Positions 27,792 to 35,188 of a DNA stretch of 35,188 nucleotides are shown in pieces; position 1 is the first letter of the stretch; the number at the start of each line of letters is the position of its first letter. Below the pieces are notes generated by a model. That model saw only the letters and a program-made list of their open reading frames with translations, ran no database searches and was not told the DNA's origin. A program made the position numbers and the translations under genes. Origin of the DNA: Wenzhouxiangella sp. (GTDB lineage Bacteria > Pseudomonadota > Gammaproteobacteria > Xanthomonadales > Wenzhouxiangellaceae); the NCBI GenBank assembly GCA_007123055.1, contig SKSJ01000152.1, positions 1-35,188 of the forward strand, written 5' to 3'.

Positions 27792-29196
27792 TCTTCTGCC
27801 ACGCCTCCAGCGCGCGTTCCCGAGAACGTTTCAAATCCACCCCTGACACCGGGTAGTCGAACTTCTCCGCTTCCTGCGGCGCGATCGGCTGGTGGATCCG
27901 CCTGCCCTTCCTGCTGGCCAGTTCCGGACACCATCGACGCACATAGCGCCCGTCAGGATCAAACTTTTCGCCCTGAAGCACGGGATTGAACACGCGGAAA
28001 TACGGTGCCGCATCGGCACCACAGCCCGCGGTCCACTGCCAGCCCTGCGTGTTGTTCGCCAGATCGGCGTCGACCAGCGTATCCCAGAACCAGCGCGCGC
28101 CTTCCTGCCATGGGATGAGCAGGTTCTTGGTCAGAAACGACGCCACGACCATGCGAACCCGGTTGTGCATCCAGCCTGTTGCCCACAGTTCGCGCATCCC
28201 GGCATCGACCATGGGGATCCCGGTTCGCCCCATCCGCCAGGCCCGCAGGTCGTCGGCATAATCTTGTGCCTTGCGCCAGGGAAAATCGTTGAACGACGGA
28301 TTGAGCGGCTTGTCGGCCAGGTAGGGATAGTGAAACAGCAGGTGGGCGGAAAACTCCCGCCAGGCGATTTCGCGAAGAAACGACCAGCGCCCTTTCCCCG
28401 CGGGCAACTCTCCCGCCTCGTCCAGGGCCCGCGCGACCTGGACCGGAGAAACTTCGCCGAAATGCAGGTGTGGAGACAGGCGGGATGTCCCCGCCGTCCC
28501 CGGGAAATCACGTTGACGGTCATAGTCCGCCACCGTTTGCTCGACGAAACGATGCAGTTGTCGTTTTCCGCCCAACTCACCGGGCGCCCATCGATCCTTG
28601 AAACCATCGGCCCAGTCCAGCTGCGGCAGCAGCGCCAGACCGTCAAGCTCGAGGCTGGCCGGCCAGCGCTTCGAAGCGGCGAGTCGACATGGTTCCGGGG
28701 AAGCAAGCGGCGGCGTCCAGTGCTTCTGCATCTGTTTCCAGAACGGCGTGAACACGCGGTATGGCGAGCCGTCACTCTTCAGCAACTGCCAGGGCTGGAA
28801 CAGCAGGCTGCCGTTGCAGCTTTCAACCGTCAAACCGTCGTTTCTTAGCGCGTGCTTGACCTTGCGGTCACGTTCGACAAGCAACGGCTCGTAGACCCGG
28901 TTCCAGTAGACCGCCTCGGCGCCGCTGGCATTCCGGATGCGCCGCAGTGCCTCGAGTGAGTCGCCCCGAGCAAGCACCAGGCGACTGCCGCGATCGCGAA
29001 GCCTCTCGTCGAGCTCGCACAGTGAATGATGCAACCACCAGCGACTGGCAGCACCGCGGGCCCAGTCCCCCTCTGCGGCGGTGTCATCGATGAACACCGG
29101 GATGACGTGATCGTGATCGCGACGTGCCCGGTCCAGGGCGGGATGATCGGCCAGACGCAGATCGCGCCGGAACCAGACTATGGCAGTGCTAGGCAT
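27781..29196 (-). CDS. phrB: Deoxyribodipyrimidine photolyase (cryptochrome/photolyase family)
   Basis: IVWFRRDLRLADHPAL, SPHLHFGEVSPVQV, WREFSAHLLFHYP, GRTGIPMVDAGMRELWATGWMHNRVRMVVASFLTKNLLIPWQEGARWFWDTLVDADLANNTQGWQWTAGCGADAAPYFRVFNP. Confidence 0.97.
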   Translation of the reverse strand: MPSTAIVWFRRDLRLADHPALDRARRDHDHVIPVFIDDTAAEGDWARGAASRWWLHHSLCELDERLRDRGSRLVLARGDSLEALRRIRNASGAEAVYWNRVYEPLLVERDRKVKHALRNDGLTVESCNGSLLFQPWQLLKSDGSPYRVFTPFWKQMQKHWTPPLASPEPCRLAASKRWPASLELDGLALLPQLDWADGFKDRWAPGELGGKRQLHRFVEQTVADYDRQRDFPGTAGTSRLSPHLHFGEVSPVQVARALDEAGELPAGKGRWSFLREIAWREFSAHLLFHYPYLADKPLNPSFNDFPWRKAQDYADDLRAWRMGRTGIPMVDAGMRELWATGWMHNRVRMVVASFLTKNLLIPWQEGARWFWDTLVDADLANNTQGWQWTAGCGADAAPYFRVFNPVLQGEKFDPDGRYVRRWCPELASRKGRRIHQPIAPQEAEKFDYPVSGVDLKRSRERALEAWQKIRT

Positions 29197-29268
29197 ATCG
29201 CCATGGTGGCAGGCAACGCGTCAAGATGCCATCAAGCAATGGCAATGCGCCCTGCCCGCTTGCTGGAA

Positions 29269-30750
29269 CTACCCGACATTTCCCCGTCGCTGCTGGCGCA
29301 CAGCGTCCGAGCGCTTCGCCTCCAGTGCCTCGAGATAACCCTCATCGAGCCCGGTGACGTATTGACCGCTGAAGCAGGAACTGTCGAAGCCGGTCAGTTT
29401 GTCGTTCTTGCCGCGCACCGCCTTCTCCAGGTCGGCGAGGTCCTGATAGATCAGGCGGTCGGCACCGATTCGTTGACGGATTTCTTCCTCGCTGCGCCCC
29501 GAAGCGATCAGTTCGCTGGCTGCCGGCATGTCGATGCCGTACACGTTGGGATGGCGGACCGGCGGAGAGGCCGACGCCAGGTAGACTTTTTTCGCCCCGG
29601 CCTCGCGTGCCATCTGAATGATCTGCTTCGAGGTCGTCCCTCTCACGATGGAATCATCGACCAGCAACACGTTCTTGTTGCGGAACTCCAGCGATATCGT
29701 GTTGAGCTTGCGTCGAACCGACCGAGCCCGTTCCTCCTGACCGGGCATGATGAAGGTTCGTCCGATGTAGCGGTTCTTCATCAGGCCCTCGCGATACTTG
29801 ACCTCCAGCATGTGCGCCAGCGGCAGGCAAGCCGTTCGCGATGTGTCGGGCACGGGAATGACCACGTCGATATCGTGATCGGGCCATTCCTTCAGGATCC
29901 GTCCCGCCAGCGCCTCCCCCATGCGCAGGCGCGCCTTGTAGACCGACAGGTCATCGATCATGGAATCGGGACGGGCGAAGTAGACGAACTCGAACATGCA
30001 AGGGCTGTAGGCTTCGGCGTGCTCGCTGACATGCCGGTGGATCTCACCGTCGAGAGTGATCAACACGCTCTCGCCGGGCGCCAGGTCACCAACCAGTTCG
30101 AAATCGAGGATATCGAGCACGACCGACTCGGAAGCCAGTATGTATTCGGTCCCCTCGGACGACTCGCGCCGGCCAAGCACGATGGGACGAATGCCGTGCG
30201 GGTCGCGGAAGCCGAGTAGCCCGACGCCGGCGATCACCGCCACGGCGGCATAACCTCCACGACAACGACGATATACGCCGTCGACTGCGGCGAACACGTC
30301 ACGGGGATAGATCCCGTTGCTAGTGTGCTGGTTCAGCTCGTGGGCGAGGCAGTTGAGCAGCACCTCGGAATCCGATTCGGTGTTGATGTGACGGCGGTCC
30401 TCCTCGAACAGTTCGCGACTGAGCTTCTCGCTGTTGATGAGGTTGCCGTTGTGGCCAAGCGCGATACCGCACGGCGAGTTGACGTACATCGGCTGGGCCT
30501 CGTCCGGTCGGTCCAGTCCCGCCGTCGGGTAGCGCACGTGACCGATCCCGCAATCGCCGGTCAGCCCGACGACCGATTCTTCCGAGAAGACGTCACGAAC
30601 CAGACCGATACCCCGGGCCGAGCGCATCCGGCCGTTGTCCAGCGTCGTCATTCCCGCCGCGTCCTGGCCACGGTGCTGGAGAATGGTCATCGCGTCATAC
30701 AGGCGGGCAGCGACCGGCGATCGTCCCGCGATTCCAACTATTCCACACAT
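29269..30750 (-). CDS. purF: Amidophosphoribosyltransferase
   Basis: MCGIVGIAGRSPVAARLYDAMTILQHRGQDAAGM (Ntn Cys2), VLLVDDSIVRGTTSKQIIQMAREAGA. Confidence 0.98.
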   Translation of the reverse strand: MCGIVGIAGRSPVAARLYDAMTILQHRGQDAAGMTTLDNGRMRSARGIGLVRDVFSEESVVGLTGDCGIGHVRYPTAGLDRPDEAQPMYVNSPCGIALGHNGNLINSEKLSRELFEEDRRHINTESDSEVLLNCLAHELNQHTSNGIYPRDVFAAVDGVYRRCRGGYAAVAVIAGVGLLGFRDPHGIRPIVLGRRESSEGTEYILASESVVLDILDFELVGDLAPGESVLITLDGEIHRHVSEHAEAYSPCMFEFVYFARPDSMIDDLSVYKARLRMGEALAGRILKEWPDHDIDVVIPVPDTSRTACLPLAHMLEVKYREGLMKNRYIGRTFIMPGQEERARSVRRKLNTISLEFRNKNVLLVDDSIVRGTTSKQIIQMAREAGAKKVYLASASPPVRHPNVYGIDMPAASELIASGRSEEEIRQRIGADRLIYQDLADLEKAVRGKNDKLTGFDSSCFSGQYVTGLDEGYLEALEAKRSDAVRQQRRGNVG

Positions 30751-30752
30751 TT

Positions 30753-31265
30753 TTAGGTTTCGGTCTCCGTTGCGGATTCAACCGGCAGGTAAGCCTGTAT
30801 GGATTCGGGAAAGAAACCGACCAGCCAGGTACCCAGCCTTTCAAACTCGGGCAGCAGGGTCGACTCCTGCCACCACGGATCTTCAATAAACGGCGTGAAC
30901 GTCGCCACGATCACGGCCACGGTCACGATGGCGATACCCCTCAGGGCACCAAACAGCGCCCCGAGCAGTCGGTCGGTACCACTCAGGCCCGTCCCCGCCA
31001 CCAGCTTGCCGAGCAGGTAATTGACCAGCCCGCCGACGATCAGCACCAGCACGAACACGCCGACAAACGCAACGATCACGCGCACCGACGGCACCTCGAT
31101 CAGCCCCTCGAGCTGCAACGACAAGGGGCCGGCGGCCTGCAACGCCGCATAGGCGGCCGCGACCCACACCAGCAGAGAAAACACCTCGCGGATAAACCCG
31201 CGAAACAGGCTGACCAGCATCGATACCAGGCAGATACCCAGGATCGCGTAATCGGCCACGCTCAT
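30753..31265 (-). CDS. cvpA: CvpA family membrane protein
   Basis: [38 protein letters not shown]; immediately upstream of purF. Confidence 0.95.
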   Translation of the reverse strand: MSVADYAILGICLVSMLVSLFRGFIREVFSLLVWVAAAYAALQAAGPLSLQLEGLIEVPSVRVIVAFVGVFVLVLIVGGLVNYLLGKLVAGTGLSGTDRLLGALFGALRGIAIVTVAVIVATFTPFIEDPWWQESTLLPEFERLGTWLVGFFPESIQAYLPVESATETET

Positions 31266-32191
31266 GGATGGCTGACCACGATCCCCTCGAACCCGGCCTC
31301 GTCACGGAGGCGATCCCTCAGTGTCTCGGCCTGTTCGCGCTCGGCAAAACCACCGACACGGACGCGGTGGATGGTGCGCCCACCCGACTCCTCGGAGTGT
31401 ACGAAAGCGTCGTGCCCCAGTTCGGCCAACTGCGCGACCAGTCGATCAGCATTGTTGCGGCTGGCAAACGAGCCCACCTGAACAACATACCCGGAGCGCT
31501 CGGGAGCCGCTTCGGCCGCTGAACCCAGTGCGCGCACCGCCGGTTCGACACCGGCAACAGTGGCGGCGATCTGGCCGCGCGCCGTCTCCGCATCGGCACG
31601 ACTGCCGTACGGACCGGTGCGCAGGCGCCAAAGCTCACTCTGATCGCGCGTCATCCGTTCCAGGGCGACATCATGCCCGAGCTCTTCGAGTCGGGCGACG
31701 ATCCGCTCTGCTGTCTGCCGGTTGCTGAATACGGCGACCTGGACCATCCAGTCACCATCGGCATCGGTTTCAGCCGCCGCCTGTCGGGGCTCGGGTTCTG
31801 GCTCCGGCTGGGGTTCTGGCTCCGGTTCGGGAACGGGCTCAGATTCAAGCTCAGGCTCAGTTTCAGATTCAGGCCCGGATTCTGGCTCTGGCTCAGGTTC
31901 GGTTTCGGGAACCGGTTGCTCCCTAACTTCCGGCTCGGCCGGGGCCGGCTCCGTTTCCGCGACCGGTGGCGATTCGGCCTCCGATTCGCGCGGCGGTCTG
32001 CGCGCCTGGTCCGGGTCCAGCGGCAACCGGCGCACCTCGCGCTGTCCGTCCGGGCGGTCCGGAAGATCCAGTGCCAGCTGACGAGGTGCACGTTCTCCTT
32101 CGCCACCGTCGAACAACATCGGCAGGAAAATCACGGCCAGGGCGATCAGGATGGAGGCACCGATGAGGCGCTGTTTGAGAACCTTGTCCAT
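31262..32191 (-). CDS. dedD: SPOR-domain protein (DedD-like) with Pro/Glu-rich linker and two SPOR repeats
   Basis: N-terminal TM, PEPEPES... linker, [22 protein letters not shown]... and [22 protein letters not shown]...; between folC and cvpA. Confidence 0.92.
   Translation of the reverse strand: MDKVLKQRLIGASILIALAVIFLPMLFDGGEGERAPRQLALDLPDRPDGQREVRRLPLDPDQARRPPRESEAESPPVAETEPAPAEPEVREQPVPETEPEPEPESGPESETEPELESEPVPEPEPEPQPEPEPEPRQAAAETDADGDWMVQVAVFSNRQTAERIVARLEELGHDVALERMTRDQSELWRLRTGPYGSRADAETARGQIAATVAGVEPAVRALGSAAEAAPERSGYVVQVGSFASRNNADRLVAQLAELGHDAFVHSEESGGRTIHRVRVGGFAEREQAETLRDRLRDEAGFEGIVVSHP
31786..31925 (-). repeat. Low-complexity Pro-Glu codon repeat inside dedD
   Basis: hexameric GGCTCn/GGTTCn-like units on + strand encoding [37 protein letters not shown] on -. 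Confidence 0.8.
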
Positions 32192-32195
32192 TGCG

Positions 32196-33461
32196 CTAGC
32201 CTTGCTCTGTCAGGTTGGGCCAAGCCTCGGCCACGGTCCGGAATGAGCCGAAAACAACAATCCGATCATGCGTGCCGGCCCGCTCGAGGGCAAGCTCGAC
32301 TGCCCGGGGTACGGATTCTACCGTCTCCCGCCGGCCGGAGACAGGGATTCGCGCAAGTTCTGCATCGATGGCGGCGGCAGACCGCCCCCGGTCGCCGTCG
32401 ATCCCGGCCACCAGCCAATCGCTGAAACAGGCGTCCAGGGCCCGGCCGATCGACCGGACATCCTTGCCGTCCAGTACGCTGAAGACAGCAATGCTTCGCC
32501 CGGAGCAAGGCCCCAGCTCTCTGGCCAGCTCGCGAGCGGCCGCTCCATTATGGGCCACATCGACATAGACTGCCGGCGCCTCGGACAGGCATTGAAAGCG
32601 CCCCGGAAGCTGCGCCGAGGCCAGACCGCGCGACATTGCCGCTTCGTCCACCTCCAGTCGATCTCCGAGCGCGGTCAGTGCAGCCACCGCACACGCCGCA
32701 TTGGCAGCCTGCCAGCGCCCGGCCATGGCCGGGCGTTGCAGGCGCAAGGCATGATCACCGACCTGGATGACCAGGCGATCCCCGCTGCGACGCCAGGTCA
32801 GATCCCGACCGGCCATCAGCGGTCGCGCCCCGATTCGCTGCAGCGCCTCGTCCAGCGCCGGAGGTCGTCGCTTCTCACCCACGATGACCGGCCGCCCCGG
32901 GCGAGCGACGCCGGCCTTCTCGCGCGCGATATCGGCCCGCGTCGGGCCCAGCCAGTCGGTATGGTCCAGCCCGATGGAGGTGATCACGGCCACATCGGCG
33001 TCGATGACGTTGACCGCATCAAGTCGACCGCCCAGTCCGACTTCCATGACCATGACATCCGGGCGTGCCTGTCGTGCCAGCACCAGGGCCGCCAACGTCA
33101 CGTGTTCGAAATAGGTCAGCGCGATATCGCCACGCGCGCGCTCGACGGACTCCAGCGCCGCGGCAATATCGACTGCAACGGCTGGCTTGCCAGCGACGCG
33201 CATGCGCTCGCCGAATTCGTGCAGGTGGGGGGAGGTATACGCGAAGGGTCTGAAACCGGCAGCCATGACCATGGACTCGAGCATGGCCACGACCGAGCCC
33301 TTGCCATTCGTTCCGGCCACCGTGATCACCGGGCAGTCGGGCGGGTCGGCATTCAGGCGGGACAGAACCGTGCGCACCCGATCCAGCCCGAGATCGATAC
33401 GCGACTCGGGGCTGCGACGTTCCAGCCGCGCCAGCCAGTCGGCGAGTGGCCGATCACTCAA
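32196..33461 (-). CDS. folC: Bifunctional folylpolyglutamate/dihydrofolate synthase
   Basis: [71 protein letters not shown]. Confidence 0.96.
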   Translation of the reverse strand: MSDRPLADWLARLERRSPESRIDLGLDRVRTVLSRLNADPPDCPVITVAGTNGKGSVVAMLESMVMAAGFRPFAYTSPHLHEFGERMRVAGKPAVAVDIAAALESVERARGDIALTYFEHVTLAALVLARQARPDVMVMEVGLGGRLDAVNVIDADVAVITSIGLDHTDWLGPTRADIAREKAGVARPGRPVIVGEKRRPPALDEALQRIGARPLMAGRDLTWRRSGDRLVIQVGDHALRLQRPAMAGRWQAANAACAVAALTALGDRLEVDEAAMSRGLASAQLPGRFQCLSEAPAVYVDVAHNGAAARELARELGPCSGRSIAVFSVLDGKDVRSIGRALDACFSDWLVAGIDGDRGRSAAAIDAELARIPVSGRRETVESVPRAVELALERAGTHDRIVVFGSFRTVAEAWPNLTEQG

Positions 33462-33479
33462 GGCTGGTGTCCCCCGCCG

Positions 33480-34388
33480 TCAGTCCTGTTGCTCGTCGGA
33501 CGGGTCGACCAGCTCCCCTTCGCGCACATTGTCACGGGAGCGCCCATGCAACATCGACAGGAGACTGTAGATGCGCTGGCGTAATTCCCGACGGTCGACG
33601 ATCTGGTCGATGGCGCCCTTCTCGAGCAGGAACTCGGAACGCTGGAAGCCTTCGGGCAATTTCTCGCGAACGGTCTGTTCGATGACGCGCGGCCCGGCAA
33701 ATCCGATCAGGGCATTGGGCTCGGCAATGTTGACGTCGCCCAGCATCCCCAGGCTTGCCGAGACTCCGCCGGTGGTGGGATGGGTCAACACAGAAATGTA
33801 GGGCAAGCCGGACTCCGCCATTCGCGCCAGGCCGGCTGAAGTCTTGGCCATCTGCATCAACGAAAACAGCCCCTCCTGCATACGCGCCCCGCCCGATGCG
33901 GCGAAACAGACCAGCGGCAAATCGTGCTCCAGGCACTCGCGGGTGGCCAGGGCAAAGCGCTCTCCAACCACCGAGCCCATCGAACCGCCCATGAAGCGAA
34001 AGTCGAAAGCACAGGCAACCAGTTCCATTTCCAGCAGACGGCCACGCAGAGCAATCAGCGCATCCCGCTCACCGGTAGCCTTCTGACTGGCGTTGATTCG
34101 GTCCCGGTACTTCTTGGTGTCACGGAACTTGAGCACGTCGACCGGAGAAAGCGCGGCGCCAAGTTCGACGTGATCGCCCTCGTCGAGAAAAGCCTCGAGG
34201 CGGGCGCGACCGGTCAGTGACATGTGGTGGTCACACTTCGGGCAGACATGAAGGTTGCGCTCCAGCTCGGGACGGTAGAGTACGGCATCGCAGGCCTTGC
34301 ACTTGGTCCACAAGCCATCGGGCACCTTGCGGGTCTTGCCGCCTTCGGTGCGAATGCGCGCGGGCATGAGTTTCTGAAACCAGCTCAT
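33480..34388 (-). CDS. accD: Acetyl-CoA carboxylase carboxyltransferase subunit beta
   Basis: Zn ribbon [81 protein letters not shown]. Confidence 0.98.
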   Translation of the reverse strand: MSWFQKLMPARIRTEGGKTRKVPDGLWTKCKACDAVLYRPELERNLHVCPKCDHHMSLTGRARLEAFLDEGDHVELGAALSPVDVLKFRDTKKYRDRINASQKATGERDALIALRGRLLEMELVACAFDFRFMGGSMGSVVGERFALATRECLEHDLPLVCFAASGGARMQEGLFSLMQMAKTSAGLARMAESGLPYISVLTHPTTGGVSASLGMLGDVNIAEPNALIGFAGPRVIEQTVREKLPEGFQRSEFLLEKGAIDQIVDRRELRQRIYSLLSMLHGRSRDNVREGELVDPSDEQQD

Positions 34389-34389
34389 T

Positions 34390-35188
34390 TCAGGCAGTCA
34401 GCGTCCGTTGTTTGTCAGGTGAAGGCGCGTTATTGTCCATTGCTTCGCGGATGGGGGCAAGGTATTGACGCGTGACGGCCACCGCATCCTCGGTTCCGCC
34501 GCACTCGCCCAGTCGACTGACCAGCGCCGATCCGATGACCACGGCATCGGCGGCTCGCGCCGTCGCGGCCGCCTGCTCGGGCGTGCGAATACCGAAGCCG
34601 ACCGCCACCGGCAAATCCATCCGTGCGCGGATCCGCTCGACGGCCGGGGCGAGCGAATCGGTATCGAGCGTGGCGGCGCCGGTCACACCCTTGATCGAGA
34701 CGTAGTAGACAAAACCGCCGGCCAGCTTGGCGGTACGCTCGAGACGTGATTCGGTCGTCGTCGGTGCGACCAGGAAGATCTGGTGCAGCCCTTTCGCGGC
34801 CAGGGCCGCACGCATGTCGCCGGCCTCCTCGGCCGGGCAGTCGACGATCAGCAGGCCGTCCACCCCGGCTGCAGCCGCCTGGTCAATGAACAGATCCAGT
34901 CCGCGCCGCTCGATCGGGTTGGTGTAGCCCATCAGAACGATGGGTGTATGCGCGTCCTCGCGACGAAACTCGGCCACCATGGCCAGCACTTCGTCGAGAT
35001 GTGTTCCCTGCTCCAGCGCGCGCGCGCAAGCTTCCTGGATGACGGGACCGTCGGCCATGACGTCGGAGAACGGCATACCGATCTCAAGCAGATCAGCACC
35101 GGCCTCGACCGCGGCGCGCAGGACCGGGACGGTCGCATCGGGACTCGGATACCCGGCCGTGATATAAGGCACCAGCGCCGGTCGGCCC
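34390..35188 (-). CDS. trpA: Tryptophan synthase alpha subunit (5' end outside window)
   Basis: ...[64 protein letters not shown]; reading frame open to the window edge. Confidence 0.96.
   Translation of the reverse strand, partial: GRPALVPYITAGYPSPDATVPVLRAAVEAGADLLEIGMPFSDVMADGPVIQEACARALEQGTHLDEVLAMVAEFRREDAHTPIVLMGYTNPIERRGLDLFIDQAAAAGVDGLLIVDCPAEEAGDMRAALAAKGLHQIFLVAPTTTESRLERTAKLAGGFVYYVSIKGVTGAATLDTDSLAPAVERIRARMDLPVAVGFGIRTPEQAAATARAADAVVIGSALVSRLGECGGTEDAVAVTRQYLAPIREAMDNNAPSPDKQRTLTA

Noticed and set aside
31722-32081. Gly-Ser repeat protein ([15 protein letters not shown]...) on the plus strand
   Set aside because: It is the antisense reading of the Pro-Glu repeat of dedD, which is well supported by SPOR domains and operon position.
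1-35188. Prophage, defence island or biosynthetic gene cluster
   Set aside because: Gene content is almost all core metabolism and envelope functions; no integrase, capsid, nuclease or NRPS/PKS genes were seen.

Overview
The window is a 35.2 kb, GC-rich chromosomal segment with dense housekeeping genes. The gene content and MurD2/MurL-type peptidoglycan genes suggest a gammaproteobacterium of the Xanthomonadales/Wenzhouxiangella kind (inference only). In order it contains: pspA-pspB-like-pspC plus a small membrane ORF; enoyl-CoA hydratase; a DUF1684-like lipoprotein; a minus-strand nucleotide-sugar operon (rfbB-rfbA-rfbC-rfbD-manC/algA) preceded by ssb; ispB-like polyprenyl synthase; a perM-murL-murD2 cluster (non-canonical D-Glu route for peptidoglycan); an outer-membrane protein; thiD; NAD-type isocitrate dehydrogenase; a glutaredoxin; an orphan exported protein; a compact DsrC/TusE plus fused DsrE/TusD-TusC-like locus; a BepA-like M48 protease; ppk-ppx-epmA; a GNAT-VanY fusion; photolyase; and the trpA-accD-folC-dedD-cvpA-purF operon. 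The least explained structure is between convergent thiD and idh. There, a ~284 bp element with 33 bp near-perfect terminal inverted repeats (32/33) and two large internal hairpins sits between two oppositely oriented arrays of a 7-bp repeat (AAAACGT/AAAACGG-like), one of which supplies the last codons and stop of thiD. Other points worth checking are the fused sulfur-relay protein, the MurL/MurD2 pair, the GNAT-VanY fusion, a Pho-box-like site before ppk and a possible leaderless ispB promoter. I saw no tRNA, rRNA, CRISPR array, prophage or intact transposase gene.
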